From Lachnospiraceae bacterium (GTDB taxonomy: Bacteria > Bacillota > Clostridia > Lachnospirales > Lachnospiraceae), in contig JAFXXN010000074.1 of assembly GCA_017542245.1 (NCBI GenBank), positions 25,057 to 89,056 on the forward strand: a stretch of DNA of 64,000 nt. The letters are read 5' to 3'. The notes under the pieces are model-generated. The model was not told the origin of the DNA. It made no database searches and worked only from the letters and a program-made list of their open reading frames with translations. The position numbers were made by a program, and so were the translations under genes. This document shows, piece after piece, positions 8,928-18,929 of the stretch. Each line of letters starts with the position of its first letter. The stretch's first letter is position 1.

Positions 8928-9899
8928 ATGACTAATGAACCGTTAATTTCAGTTGTTGTACCAGTATATAATTGTGAAAAGTACCTCTCACATAGTGTAG
9001 AGGCTCTTTTAAATCAGTCATATAAGAATCTGGAAATAGTGATTGTAAATGACGGTTCAAAGGATAATACCTTAAAGATATGCCATGAATACCGGAAAAT
9101 CGACAGCAGAATAATCGTAGTAGACAAAAAGCATGGTGGAACAGCTGATACCAGAAACGTGGGAATTAATGCCATTAACGGACAGTACATTGGCTTTGTT
9201 GATGCTGATGACTATATTGAAGAAAACATGTATGAGCTGTTAATGAATGATTGTTTATCCTCCGGTAAAGACATAGCCTGCTGTAATAGAATTAATCTCT
9301 ATAATGATAAGCAGAATCTGTTTACCATTGTATCGGAAAGCATGATTATGGATTCCAAAGATGCCGTTAAAACTCTTTTGGTGGCAAACGATTTTTCTCT
9401 GTGCAATAAACTGTTTAATAAAAAACTGTTTGATAATCTGAAATTTGTTGAAAATGTCACATATGAGGATATGATTCCTGCTGTTCAAACAGTTATGTGT
9501 TCCAATGGAGTATATTTTGACAGCAGTTATTTATATTATTATGTTCAGAACATGGACAGCATGACCCACAGACCATTTGAACCAACAAAACTGGATTATG
9601 TGCTGAATATGAATAAAATGGCGGATCTTGTTAAGGAAACATATAACGATATGGGAGAACAGTGTGACGCCTGCTGCATAAATGCAATCACAGGTCTTAT
9701 TCCGGATGTTTATGTAGTAAGAAAACAGTATCCTGAAGAATACAGAACATTACTTAAAGAACTAGATAAATATAAGAGTAGTTATAAAGACAATCCATTC
9801 GTTAACAGAAATAACAGAATCAAAACTTTTTTGAATATTCATAGAATGACTGGTTTAGCATGTTTCCTTGGAAATCTGTATGCATCAATAAAGGGTTAG
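8928..9899 (+). CDS. Glycosyltransferase family 2
   Basis: This is a 323-residue GT-A glycosyltransferase. It shows VVVPVYNCEKYL at 9-20, VNDGSKDNT near 43 and the donor-site motif VDADDYI near 90. No transmembrane segment is obvious, so it probably works at the inner face of the membrane on the lipid-linked repeat unit. The ATG follows the rmlD stop without a gap. A second GT2 starts 4 bases after its stop. The donor sugar is not predictable. Confidence 0.87.
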   Translation: MTNEPLISVVVPVYNCEKYLSHSVEALLNQSYKNLEIVIVNDGSKDNTLKICHEYRKIDSRIIVVDKKHGGTADTRNVGINAINGQYIGFVDADDYIEENMYELLMNDCLSSGKDIACCNRINLYNDKQNLFTIVSESMIMDSKDAVKTLLVANDFSLCNKLFNKKLFDNLKFVENVTYEDMIPAVQTVMCSNGVYFDSSYLYYYVQNMDSMTHRPFEPTKLDYVLNMNKMADLVKETYNDMGEQCDACCINAITGLIPDVYVVRKQYPEEYRTLLKELDKYKSSYKDNPFVNRNNRIKTFLNIHRMTGLACFLGNLYASIKG

Positions 9900-9903
9900 A
9901 ACT

Positions 9904-10881
9904 ATGAACGGGTTAGTAAGTATTATTGTTCCTGTTTATAAAACAGAAAAATACCTCAGAAAATGCATTGATTCAATTCTTAAGCAGGATTATCAGAACA
10001 TCGAAATCATTATAATAGATGACGGATCTCCTGATAACAGTGGACGGATATGTGATGAATATGAAAAAAAAGATAACAGAATAAAGGTGATTCATCAGAA
10101 GAATACAGGTTTGTCAGGAACCAGAAATCTGGGAATTGATGTCAGTAAAGGTGATTACATGATGTTCATTGATTCAGATGATTACATTGATGAAAGCATG
10201 GTCAGCTATCTCATGGAAAGGTTAACTGAAACTGATGCTGATATTGCCATGTGTGATTACTATGACGTTATTGACGAAAAACTGTTTAAGAATAATTATC
10301 CAGTAAATGAATTTATTGTTAATGACAACAGTAAGTATGATTATCTGTTTAATCAGTATGCTGTTGTTACTGTAATAGCATGTAATAAACTGTACAGGAG
10401 ATATGTATTTGATAATGTCAGATATCCTGTCGGTAAAACACATGAAGATGAATATGTCATTGCCGAAATATTAAACAATGCGAAGAATGTTTGCTACAGT
10501 CTGAAACCTCTTTACTATTATGTAAGAGAAAGAACTGAAAGCATTATGAATTCCTTCAGTGTAAAGAAGTTTGATTTTGAATTTGCGTATAATCACAGAA
10601 AAGAGTTTTTTGAGACTCTGGGTTTGTTTCAGTATGCTGATCTTACTGAGTATACTTCTGTTCTTCTGATGATAAAGAGAATCAAAGAATACATTAATCT
10701 GAACAGTGAACCAGACAGGAATATTGTGAGAAGTAAACTGAATTATGTGGATACAGAAATTAATAAACTTCTTAAAAGTAAGTATTTAAATCTAAAAAGA
10801 AGAATAAAACTATGGGTGTATTCAATCATTCCTGGTTTATACAGACATGAAATTGACAGATGGATGAAGAAAAAGCAATGA
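9904..10881 (+). CDS. Glycosyltransferase family 2
   Basis: This 325-residue GT2 is similar in layout to the gene before it: SIIVPVYKTEKYL near the N-terminus, IDDGSPDNSG near 39 and FIDSDDYID near 83. The neighbouring GT2s differ enough outside the motifs that a recent duplication is not evident by eye. Its TGA stop overlaps the ATG of the flippase gene (ATGA at 10,878-10,881), suggesting translational coupling. Confidence 0.87.
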   Translation: MNGLVSIIVPVYKTEKYLRKCIDSILKQDYQNIEIIIIDDGSPDNSGRICDEYEKKDNRIKVIHQKNTGLSGTRNLGIDVSKGDYMMFIDSDDYIDESMVSYLMERLTETDADIAMCDYYDVIDEKLFKNNYPVNEFIVNDNSKYDYLFNQYAVVTVIACNKLYRRYVFDNVRYPVGKTHEDEYVIAEILNNAKNVCYSLKPLYYYVRERTESIMNSFSVKKFDFEFAYNHRKEFFETLGLFQYADLTEYTSVLLMIKRIKEYINLNSEPDRNIVRSKLNYVDTEINKLLKSKYLNLKRRIKLWVYSIIPGLYRHEIDRWMKKKQ

Positions 10882-12329
10882 GTGAAAATGCAAGATTAAA
10901 AAGCAAGACCATAGCTGGTATGTTCTGGAAAATAATGGAAAGAGTTTGCGCTCAGCTTGTTTCTTTTGCCGTTTCGATGTTACTAGCCAGAAGGCTGAGT
11001 CTCGATGAATATGGCCTAATTTCAATTGTCATGATTTTTCTGGCTATAGCGGATGTATTTGTAACAAGCGGGTTTTCAGCTGCACTGGTACAGAAAAAAG
11101 ACGCAGATGATCTGGATTATTCTACCCTATTCTATTGCAGTCTGGTTATCAGCATAATAATTTATATATTACTTTACATATGTGCTCCATTGATTGCTGA
11201 ATACTATCATAATGATATCCTTATTGCAATTGTAAGAATACTGTCTTTACGTCTGCCATTAAGCGTGTTTAATTCAGTTCAACACGCGTATGTTTCCAGT
11301 AATCTGCTGTTTAAAAAGTTTTTTCTGTCAACATTGTTTGGAGTCAGTATTTCAGGTATTGTCGGGTTAGTAATGGCATATAAAGGCTTTGGAGTATGGT
11401 CTTTGGTTGCGCAGTATCTGATTAATATTATTATTGACAGTATTGTTTTGTTTATAACAATCCCCTGGAGACCAAAGCTCATGTTTTCGTGGGATAGAGC
11501 TAAAACTCTTATGTCGTTTGGTTCTAAGGTATTGTTATCAACATTGAGCGGTACAGTGTTTTACCATCTCAGAGGCATGGTGATTGGCAAAAAATACACA
11601 ACTGCAGATCTTGCAGCTTATAACCGCGGGCAGCAGTTTTCTGATCTGTTTACTGCCAATATCAGTACCTCTATTTTAACTGTTATGTTTCCTTCGTTAT
11701 CTAAAGTGGGAGATGACAGAGAAAAAGTTAAAAACATGACCAGAAAAGCTTTTCAGGTTTTAGCCTTTGTCATGTTCCCGATTCTGATTGGATTGTGTGT
11801 CTGTGCAGAACCTATAGTAATGGTATTGCTGACGGATAAATGGATTCCATGTATTCCCTATGTACAGATACTTTCCATTTTCTCAGCCATTAATGTCATA
11901 GCTGCATTACCTTTGGAAACTTTCAAAGCTATGGGCAGAAGTGATATAAATCTGAAACTTGAATTTATTAAAAAGCCTGTTTTTCTGGTTCTATTATTTA
12001 TAGGTGTAAAGTATGGCGTTTTATGGATTGCCATTACTTTAGCAATATATGCCTTGTTTGAATACATAATCAACATGATATACCTCAGAGGCCTTATTGA
12101 TTATTCACCAACAGAACATGTGTATGATATAGCAGGAGCAATTATATGCACTTTGGTTATGAGTGTAGTGTATTTTCTGAATATCAGCGATGTTATGATA
12201 ATTAAACTGTTTACGAAAGTAATCGCAGGAGTATTGCTGTATGTAATATCAGCAATGGTGATTAAACCTGCAGGTTATCAGTATTTAAAACAGTTATTAT
12301 CAGAAAAAATGAAAGGTTTAGGAAAATAA
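10878..12329 (+). CDS. Polysaccharide flippase, Wzx-type (first of two)
   Basis: This multi-span membrane protein (483 residues from the chosen start) belongs to the MOP superfamily of polysaccharide transporters that flip the lipid-linked repeat unit across the membrane. It has about twelve to fourteen hydrophobic segments, begins with a charged amphipathic stretch (LKSKTIAGMFWK) typical of Wzx, and has a basic C-terminus. I prefer the ATG at 10,878, which overlaps the previous stop, over an in-frame ATG at 10,860; neither has a strong ribosome-binding site. A second flippase lies at 16,377. Confidence 0.88.
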   Translation: MSENARLKSKTIAGMFWKIMERVCAQLVSFAVSMLLARRLSLDEYGLISIVMIFLAIADVFVTSGFSAALVQKKDADDLDYSTLFYCSLVISIIIYILLYICAPLIAEYYHNDILIAIVRILSLRLPLSVFNSVQHAYVSSNLLFKKFFLSTLFGVSISGIVGLVMAYKGFGVWSLVAQYLINIIIDSIVLFITIPWRPKLMFSWDRAKTLMSFGSKVLLSTLSGTVFYHLRGMVIGKKYTTADLAAYNRGQQFSDLFTANISTSILTVMFPSLSKVGDDREKVKNMTRKAFQVLAFVMFPILIGLCVCAEPIVMVLLTDKWIPCIPYVQILSIFSAINVIAALPLETFKAMGRSDINLKLEFIKKPVFLVLLFIGVKYGVLWIAITLAIYALFEYIINMIYLRGLIDYSPTEHVYDIAGAIICTLVMSVVYFLNISDVMIIKLFTKVIAGVLLYVISAMVIKPAGYQYLKQLLSEKMKGLGK

Positions 12330-12339
12330 AGATTAACCT

Positions 12340-13281
12340 ATGAACAAAGAAATCTCCGTAAGTGTTGTTGTCTGTACTTACAATCCAGATCAGACAAAAC
12401 TGTTTAAAACACTTTATTCCGTATTTACTCAAAAAAACACTGACTTTGAGGTTATTTTGACTGACGATGGCAGCAGTAAATTAGATAAGGAAACTATCAG
12501 AGATTATTTTGTAAAAAATCAATTTGAAAACTACAAACTGGTATTTAGCGATAAAAACAGAGGTACAGTTCTAAACTATTTTGCAGGATTGAAACAAGCC
12601 AAAGGTAAATATGTTAAAGTAATATCCCCTGGTGATTATCTATATGACGAGAATACACTGAGACAGTTTTATGATTTCTGTGAAGAAGGTAATATTGATA
12701 TCTGTTTTGGAAAAGCAGCAACTTACTATGAAAAAAACGGGAAAGTTAAATTATATCCGTTCATGGCTCCTTCCAGTGTAGAATGTTATAAAAAGAAGGA
12801 CTTGAAGGCAATAAAGTACAACTACTTTATGTATAAGGATTTTATCATTGGTGCTAATTTCTTCTGTAAGACTGAGCTAAATATGAAATACCTTGAACAA
12901 ATATTGAACAAAGTAACATATGATGAAGGAATGGCATATGTACTCATGGTTCGGGATGGAATCAGAATAGCTTATTGTGATGAATACATAGTATGGTATG
13001 AATTTGGATACGGCATTTCTTCAAGCTTTACAAGTGAGAGACAAAAGACACTTGATAAAGATGTTAAAACAGCGTTTGATCTGGCTGCCAGTAATAGTAA
13101 TTGCAGAATGGCAAAGGTAGCCTCAAAACTTTGGTTTGGCAATAAGATGTCTGCTAATACTCAGAGAATCATAACAGGTATAAGACGCAGACTGGTCAAG
13201 GCGACAACAAAAGCATATAATAACTATGCTGATGTGGAGATCAGTAAATATAACAGAATAGTTTCTGAATATGATAAATAG
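12340..13281 (+). CDS. Glycosyltransferase family 2
   Basis: The 313-residue protein begins like a GT2 (VSVVVCTYNPDQ; LTDDGSS near 40) and continues with SDKNRGTVLNYFAG near 78. At the usual DxD position it has SPGDYLYD rather than a run of aspartates, which some GT2 members tolerate. The C-terminal half is soluble and basic. It precedes fdtA by a few bases. The function as a sugar transferase is likely; donor and acceptor are unknown. Confidence 0.8.
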   Translation: MNKEISVSVVVCTYNPDQTKLFKTLYSVFTQKNTDFEVILTDDGSSKLDKETIRDYFVKNQFENYKLVFSDKNRGTVLNYFAGLKQAKGKYVKVISPGDYLYDENTLRQFYDFCEEGNIDICFGKAATYYEKNGKVKLYPFMAPSSVECYKKKDLKAIKYNYFMYKDFIIGANFFCKTELNMKYLEQILNKVTYDEGMAYVLMVRDGIRIAYCDEYIVWYEFGYGISSSFTSERQKTLDKDVKTAFDLAASNSNCRMAKVASKLWFGNKMSANTQRIITGIRRRLVKATTKAYNNYADVEISKYNRIVSEYDK

Positions 13282-13294
13282 TGAGGGTAATACC

Positions 13295-13699
13295 ATGGAA
13301 ATAAAAACATTTGATTTTAAGATTCACGGAGATTCCAGAGGAAAACTGGTAGCAATTGAAACATTAAGGGATATTCCTTTTGAAGTAAAACGCTGCTATT
13401 ATATGTGGGAAACAACCGAAGGTGTAACCAGAGGAAAACACGCACATAAAAAACTCGAACAGGTTTTAATATGTGTTCATGGAAAATGTAAGATTTTAAT
13501 GGATGACGGTCACGAAAAAGCGGTTGTTGAATTAAATGATCCAAGCGTTGGCCTGCATATAAAAGGTTTAATCTGGAGAGAAATGTTTGATTTTTCCAAT
13601 GATGCAGTATTGATGGTGTTAGCCAGTGATTATTATAATGAAGAAGATTATATCAGAAACTATGAAGATTTTATGAAATGTGTAGAAAGCGGTGAATAA
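13295..13699 (+). CDS. fdtA: FdtA/QdtA-type dTDP-4-keto-6-deoxyhexose 3,4-ketoisomerase
   Basis: This small cupin protein (134 residues from the ATG at 13,295) belongs to the WxcM-like ketoisomerase family. These enzymes move the keto group of dTDP-4-keto-6-deoxyglucose from C4 to C3, preparing it for amination. Key marks are the N-terminal [11 protein letters not shown] segment and RGKHAHK near 48-54 with the metal/substrate histidines. An in-frame ATG at 13,271 lies inside the upstream gene and lacks a ribosome site, whereas GAGGG precedes 13,295. The next gene is the matching aminotransferase. FdtA and QdtA differ in product stereochemistry, which I cannot decide here. Confidence 0.87.
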   Translation: MEIKTFDFKIHGDSRGKLVAIETLRDIPFEVKRCYYMWETTEGVTRGKHAHKKLEQVLICVHGKCKILMDDGHEKAVVELNDPSVGLHIKGLIWREMFDFSNDAVLMVLASDYYNEEDYIRNYEDFMKCVESGE

Positions 13700-13701
13700 A
13701 A

Positions 13702-14799
13702 ATGAAAGTGCCATTTGTCAGTTTAAAACCACTTGAAAAAACTATTGATAAAGAGTTAAGAAACGCTTTTGACCGTGTATATGGCAGAAGCTGGTATATT
13801 GAAGGGGAAGAAGATACTGCTTTTGAAAAAGCCTTTGCAGAATACTGTGACTGTAAATATGCAGTTGGTGTTGGCAACGGCCTTGATGCATTAATGCTGG
13901 CTTTAAAAGCTTTAAATATCGGGCCTGGTGATGAGGTAATAGTACCAAGTAATACATATATAGCTACAGCGTTAGCTGTTACATATGTTGGAGCAGATGT
14001 AGTATTTGTAGAACCGGATATCAGAACTTTTAATATTAATCCTGCTTTGATAGAAGAGAAAATAACAGATAAGACAAAAGCAATCATGCCTGTTCACTTA
14101 TATGGTCAGGCCTGTGATATGGATCCAATTGTAGAAATTGCCAGAAAACATGGACTTTATATAATTGAAGACTGTGCACAGGCACATGGATCAACATATA
14201 AAGGAAAAAGAATTGGATCTTTCAGCGATATTGCCGGTTTCAGTTTTTATCCAGGGAAGAATTTAGGTGCTTTTGGGGATGCAGGTGCGGTTACTACCAA
14301 TAACAAAGAATATGCAGACAAAGTCAGAGCTTTAGGTAATTACGGATCTGACTATAAATATCACCATATTTATAAAGGTCATAATTCACGTCTTGATGAA
14401 TTCCAGGCTGCTATTCTTTCAGCAAAATTGCCTTCACTTGATGAAGTAAATAAAAACAGAAGAGCAGCAGCCAGAAAGTATCTTGAAGGCATAAGCAATC
14501 CAAAAGTCATATTACCGTATGTACTGGAGGATGTTGAACCGGTATGGCATATATTCGGTATCAGATGTAAGGAAAGAGCAGCTTTGGAAAAACATCTGAA
14601 CGACAGAGGTATTGGTACAAATAAACATTATCCTATTCCTATGCATCTTCAGGAATGCTACAAGGATCTGGGATTTAAAAAAGGCGATTTCCCAATTGCA
14701 GAAGAAATCAGTGAGACAGAGTTAAGCATACCAATGTATTATGGAATGACAGATGAAGAAATCAATTATGTCATTGATGCAATTAACTCATTTGAATAG
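13702..14799 (+). CDS. fdtB: FdtB/QdtB-type dTDP-3-keto-6-deoxyhexose 3-aminotransferase (DegT/DnrJ/EryC1)
   Basis: This is a 365-residue PLP enzyme of the DegT/DnrJ/EryC1/StrS family. It would transfer an amino group from glutamate to C3, giving dTDP-Fuc3N or dTDP-Qui3N. The sequence has [13 protein letters not shown] near 56-68, [11 protein letters not shown] near 82, EDCAQAHG near 157 (cofactor aspartate) and the Schiff-base lysine in [12 protein letters not shown] at about residue 186. It starts 2 bases after fdtA; the pairing strongly supports the sugar assignment. Confidence 0.92.
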   Translation: MKVPFVSLKPLEKTIDKELRNAFDRVYGRSWYIEGEEDTAFEKAFAEYCDCKYAVGVGNGLDALMLALKALNIGPGDEVIVPSNTYIATALAVTYVGADVVFVEPDIRTFNINPALIEEKITDKTKAIMPVHLYGQACDMDPIVEIARKHGLYIIEDCAQAHGSTYKGKRIGSFSDIAGFSFYPGKNLGAFGDAGAVTTNNKEYADKVRALGNYGSDYKYHHIYKGHNSRLDEFQAAILSAKLPSLDEVNKNRRAAARKYLEGISNPKVILPYVLEDVEPVWHIFGIRCKERAALEKHLNDRGIGTNKHYPIPMHLQECYKDLGFKKGDFPIAEEISETELSIPMYYGMTDEEINYVIDAINSFE

Positions 14800-14801
14800 A
14801 A

Positions 14802-15866
14802 ATGACAGAAGCAAAAACAAGAAAATCAAACATTGAAGTATTAAGATTACTCGCTGCCATAGGAGTAATCCTTTTACATTACAATAACCATGATATTGGA
14901 GGCCGGTTTAAATACGTTACAAAAGGGACTATAAATGAGCAGTTTCTGATTTTTATAGAATCTCTGTTTATATGTTCGGTTAATGTTTTCGTGCTTATTA
15001 CCGGTTATTTTCTGTGTAGAAAAAGCAGAGTCAGCTTATGGAAACCAATTGAACTTCTGGCTGAAGTAAGTGTGATAAACGCGGGAATTTATGTGGCAAA
15101 AGCCATTTTGCTACACTCACATTTTTCATTAAAAGAACTATTTATTAAGCTTTTGCCGATGAATTATTTTGCAATTTTCTATTCTGTGATCTATGCATTT
15201 GCACCATTTACCAATCAGCTTTTGAATAAGAATAAAAAAGAATCCCGCGATGCATTAATGTGGTTAATTATAATTCTATTCAGCTTTATTCCAACATTAT
15301 TAACATATATTGAGCACTTTCTGGAAATAAACCTTGGAGGCATGAGTACAGTAGGTGTTAACAATATCCAGACCGGTTATACTGTAGTACATTTTCTGCA
15401 GATGTACTGTATAGGTGCATATCTGAAAATTAACAAGGAGAAAACTGATAAGATTAATACAGGAGTAATACTGTTTTTATTCCTGTTATCTGTGTTAATG
15501 ATCCATATTACAACCGGGATATATTCAACAGCAGCCAGATCTTACTGCAACCCTCTGGTTATTATGGAAGCGGCAACAGCATTTCTGCTGTTTGACAGGA
15601 TGAATATAAAATACAGTAAATTGTTAAACAGTGTAGCTAAAACATCATTTACAGTATATCTTCTGCATCTCAATTTTCTGCCGCACATGAAAGTCAGCCG
15701 GTTTGTTAACAAACCTTTATATATACTGATTGCACATATGATTGGGTGTGTCTTTATATGTCTGGCAATAAGCTATATTTGTCATTACATATATTCATAT
15801 TTTGCTGAGATCGTATTCAAAGTTTTAAGAGAAAGAATTACATTAGATGTTTATGCAGAGGAATAG
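14802..15866 (+). CDS. Membrane acyltransferase family 3 (sugar O-acetyltransferase)
   Basis: This 354-residue protein has about ten hydrophobic segments and starts with RKSNIEVLRLLAAIGVILLHY, a mark of the acyltransferase-3 family that O-acetylates polysaccharides; the histidine in this first helix is the conserved one. No extracellular SGNH domain is attached. It sits in the fdtAB stretch and ends just before a GNAT gene. Probably it modifies the repeat unit at the membrane with acetyl groups; the target sugar is not known. Confidence 0.87.
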   Translation: MTEAKTRKSNIEVLRLLAAIGVILLHYNNHDIGGRFKYVTKGTINEQFLIFIESLFICSVNVFVLITGYFLCRKSRVSLWKPIELLAEVSVINAGIYVAKAILLHSHFSLKELFIKLLPMNYFAIFYSVIYAFAPFTNQLLNKNKKESRDALMWLIIILFSFIPTLLTYIEHFLEINLGGMSTVGVNNIQTGYTVVHFLQMYCIGAYLKINKEKTDKINTGVILFLFLLSVLMIHITTGIYSTAARSYCNPLVIMEAATAFLLFDRMNIKYSKLLNSVAKTSFTVYLLHLNFLPHMKVSRFVNKPLYILIAHMIGCVFICLAISYICHYIYSYFAEIVFKVLRERITLDVYAEE

Positions 15867-15867
15867 C

Positions 15868-16377
15868 ATGTTAAGAGAATTAAATCAAAAAGATGCTCCA
15901 TTAATGCTGGAATGGATGCACGATAAAAATGTAATCGAAAAAATGAAAACGGATTTCATGTCTTTTAGCTTGGAAAACTGTATCGGTTTTATAGAAAAAG
16001 CACAGAATGATGAAAAGAATATTCATTTGGCAATAGTTGATGAAAACGATGAATATCAGGGAACAGTATCATTGAAGCATATTTATAATGATATGGCTGA
16101 ATTTGCGATTACAATAAGATCATGTGCAATGGGGAAAGGCATCAGTGGCTCAGCTATGCATGAAATAATTGAGCTTGGTTTTAATAAATATAATTTGAAA
16201 AAAATATACTGGTGCGTTAATCCAGATAATAAAAGAGCTGTCAGGTTCTATGATAAAAACGGTTATAACAGAATAAATATAAAGGAACTTGGCATATATG
16301 ATTTTTTAGTAGGAAATGACATTTACTCAGACGATGAAATAAACGATTTTATCTGGTATCTGGTGGAGAATAAATAA
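15868..16377 (+). CDS. GNAT-family N-acetyltransferase, probable amino-sugar acetylase
   Basis: The start at 15,868 (MLRELNQKDAPLML, 169 residues) is preferred because it follows the stop of the acyltransferase and has AGAGG upstream; an in-frame ATG at 15,847 would overlap that gene. The fold is read from the GNAT pattern: LAIVDENDEYQGTVSL, then the acetyl-CoA loop region MGKGISGSAMHE near 94-105, and NPDNKRAVRFYDKNGY near 120. Its position behind fdtAB suggests that it N-acetylates dTDP-Fuc3N to dTDP-Fuc3NAc. That role is inferred from neighbours. Its stop overlaps the start of the next flippase gene (TAATG). Confidence 0.8.
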   Translation: MLRELNQKDAPLMLEWMHDKNVIEKMKTDFMSFSLENCIGFIEKAQNDEKNIHLAIVDENDEYQGTVSLKHIYNDMAEFAITIRSCAMGKGISGSAMHEIIELGFNKYNLKKIYWCVNPDNKRAVRFYDKNGYNRINIKELGIYDFLVGNDIYSDDEINDFIWYLVENK

Positions 16378-17819
16378 TGGTATTAAAAGAAAAGAAGGAA
16401 CAGGTAGTATCACAACAGGTTAAGGCATCTGTGGCATACACGGTTTGCAGTGTATTGCAGAGATCACTTAGCTTTATTACCATGCCTATTTTTTCTAATC
16501 TTCTTGCACCTGAGGAATATGGATTATCTAATGCTTATCAGAGTGTAATGGCCATTCTTATAACTTTTACATCCTTACAGCTTCCGTATGGGTCTTTTGC
16601 AAAAGCAATGATCAAATATGAAGATGACAGAGATGGATATGTATCGGCAATCAATGGATTATGTACTGTACTTACTCTGATTTTCTTTGCGGTTTATTTC
16701 CCGTTCAGGAAGATATTCAATGGGTTCATGGATCTTACCACTCTGTTAATGACAGTTATGGGATTTGAAATGCTGATGAATACCTCAATGAATCTGTGGA
16801 TGGGAAAAGAGCGTTTTGAATACAGCTATAAAAAAGTTGTATTTGTTACATTCCTTATGTCAGTATTAACAGCTATTGTTGGAATTGTTGCAGTGAAATA
16901 CTCAACTGATAAAGCTTTAGCCAAAGTCCTTTCGGCGTCTTTGATTGTGATTTTCCTGGGAGGAATAATATATATCTATTCAATTATAAAAGGACATAAG
17001 TTCTATGATAAGGAATACTGGCAATATGCGTTGAATTTCAATATTCCACTTATACCTTATTATCTTTCACAGATTATTTTTAATCAGTCTGATAAGCTAA
17101 TGATTGACAGAATGTGCAGCCGCCGGGAAGGTGCATTATATGGTGTAGCATATAGCGTAGCTATTATTTTCTCTTTTGTGCTGAACGCTATTAACAGTTC
17201 ATATCAGCCATGGCTGTACAATAAGATAAAAGATCAGGATTTTGAAGATAATAAAAAGGTGTCTATGGCCATAGCAGCAGTAATGGGAATACTTCTGCTT
17301 GGACTCATATCCATAGCACCTGAATTTATGAGAATACTTCATAAAGATTATTACGATGGATTATGGGTAATACCTCCTGTTGCCATGAGTCTGTTGCTAT
17401 TGTTCTACACCCAGTTATTTGTAAATGTTGAATTCTTCTATGAAGCAAAGAAGTATCTTGTTATGGGATCAATTCTTTCTGCAATCATCAATGTTGTCCT
17501 CAACTATTTCCTGATTCCTGTTTTCGGCTATCATATTGCAGGATATACGACTTTAATCAGTTATATTTTGTTCGCAATAGGTAATTATTACTGTGCTATG
17601 ATTGTCTGTGATAAGAACAACGCAAAAAAAGACATGTATGATTACAAGGGTTTAATAATCATCATGTTATTATTCCTGTTCTGTGGTATAGTGCTGACAC
17701 TTCTATATAAACATATGATAATCAGATATATATTAATTGTTGTTGTCTTAACTGCAGGAGCTGTAACATATAAGATCTGGCTTCCGCTGTTATTGGAATG
17801 CATCAGACTATTCAGATAA
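16377..17819 (+). CDS. Polysaccharide flippase, Wzx-type (second)
   Basis: This 480-residue membrane protein has the multi-helix MOP-superfamily layout; the N-terminal VKASVAYTVCSVLQRSLSF resembles many Wzx proteins. It is clearly distinct in sequence from the flippase at 10.9 kb, so it is not a duplicate. The ATG shares its A with the stop of the GNAT gene. Having two flippases for one polymerase is unusual. A strong terminator follows. Confidence 0.88.
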   Translation: MVLKEKKEQVVSQQVKASVAYTVCSVLQRSLSFITMPIFSNLLAPEEYGLSNAYQSVMAILITFTSLQLPYGSFAKAMIKYEDDRDGYVSAINGLCTVLTLIFFAVYFPFRKIFNGFMDLTTLLMTVMGFEMLMNTSMNLWMGKERFEYSYKKVVFVTFLMSVLTAIVGIVAVKYSTDKALAKVLSASLIVIFLGGIIYIYSIIKGHKFYDKEYWQYALNFNIPLIPYYLSQIIFNQSDKLMIDRMCSRREGALYGVAYSVAIIFSFVLNAINSSYQPWLYNKIKDQDFEDNKKVSMAIAAVMGILLLGLISIAPEFMRILHKDYYDGLWVIPPVAMSLLLLFYTQLFVNVEFFYEAKKYLVMGSILSAIINVVLNYFLIPVFGYHIAGYTTLISYILFAIGNYYCAMIVCDKNNAKKDMYDYKGLIIIMLLFLFCGIVLTLLYKHMIIRYILIVVVLTAGAVTYKIWLPLLLECIRLFR

Positions 17820-17843
17820 AAAGTTGAATTGCTTCAACTTTTT
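17818..17843. terminator. Bidirectional rho-independent terminator
   Basis: An 11-base stem (AAAAAGTTGAA paired with TTCAACTTTTT) around a TTGC loop is flanked by A-runs and T-runs on both strands. It sits between the convergent flippase gene and the minus-strand glycosyltransferase, whose stop codon lies inside the right arm. Confidence 0.85.
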
Positions 17844-18808
17844 TTGTAGGTAAGTGTGATAATTTTTCGTGCAACTTTATAATAATAGAACAAAACATAA
17901 GACAGCATGATAGTAATAAGAGTATTTGCTTTCTCTATTACACTAGCATCATCATATGTCCTCAATGTATTAATAATGTCATAATCATATTTCGCTGCAG
18001 CATCAATATATTTTTTATATTTGTTGCCATCTAACTCTTTTCTTTCCCTAAAACACAGGACAAGTGGCTTATGGAATCTGGCTAGGGAACTTGCAATGAG
18101 CTTGTTTTTATGTTTTATATCCTGCAACATTAACAATTCAAGCAAAGCTAATTCTGTTTTGTCAGAAGAATCCATGATACTGCTGCTTCTTTGTCTGTAT
18201 GAAAAAGTTATTTTATTTAAACAATTCCATTTACCTGCAAGTATTATGGAGTATTGAAGGCCGGTATCATCGCAAAATCTATTCAGGAAGTATCCATCGT
18301 CATAAATACTTTTTCTGAACATGAAACATGATATGTGTGTATACGCACCTGACCAGTATAAAGATTCGTTCATTGGTTTAAATATGCAGTCTTCACTTCT
18401 GTCAGACCAGAACTTACGAAGTCCTGAAACACATGAGTAGTATTCTTTATTTGAATCTAGTATTTCGATTTGCTTTTCAAAAACAGTAGAATCGTTGTAA
18501 TAATCGTCTCCGGATAAGATCACAATATACTCACCTTTAGCCATGGATATTCCACGTTTAATTACATTTGATACTCTATAGGATGGTATTATAGTTTCTT
18601 TTGATATAATATCAGACCTATCCATAACAAAATGACTGATATTATCATATTGTTTTTCATATTCTTTTATTATTTCAATACTGTTATCTGAAGAGCCATC
18701 ATCGCCAATGATGATTTCCATATCTTTATAGGTCTGGTTAAGACAACTGTTGATGGCTTCTGGTAAATATTGAGCTTCGTTATATGAAATTATTATTACT
18801 GAAAGCAT
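17834..18808 (-). CDS. Glycosyltransferase family 2 (opposite strand)
   Basis: This 324-residue GT2 is the only minus-strand gene in the first 38 kb. It has SVIIISYNEAQYL at the N-terminus, IGDDGSSDNS near 34 and LSGDDYY near 98. A hydrophobic stretch near residues 295-312 could attach it to the membrane. GAGGA lies at a good distance before its ATG on the minus strand. It converges on the capsule operon and shares the terminator. It probably serves the same polysaccharide but is regulated separately. Confidence 0.85.
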   Translation of the reverse strand: MLSVIIISYNEAQYLPEAINSCLNQTYKDMEIIIGDDGSSDNSIEIIKEYEKQYDNISHFVMDRSDIISKETIIPSYRVSNVIKRGISMAKGEYIVILSGDDYYNDSTVFEKQIEILDSNKEYYSCVSGLRKFWSDRSEDCIFKPMNESLYWSGAYTHISCFMFRKSIYDDGYFLNRFCDDTGLQYSIILAGKWNCLNKITFSYRQRSSSIMDSSDKTELALLELLMLQDIKHKNKLIASSLARFHKPLVLCFRERKELDGNKYKKYIDAAAKYDYDIINTLRTYDDASVIEKANTLITIMLSYVLFYYYKVARKIITLTYKKS

Positions 18809-18929
18809 GCTTTTTCCTCACGTCGATAATTCTAACACAATGCATAAATGTTGTAAAACGAATGGAAGCTGCTTTATATTCAAAATAAAGTAAGTGTGTT
18901 AAGATAAATTGTACAAGGAAATAATAAAC

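Noticed and set aside
8928-13281. Recent tandem duplication of the three GT2 genes
   Set aside because: They share only family motifs; flanking residues differ too much by eye to be recent copies.
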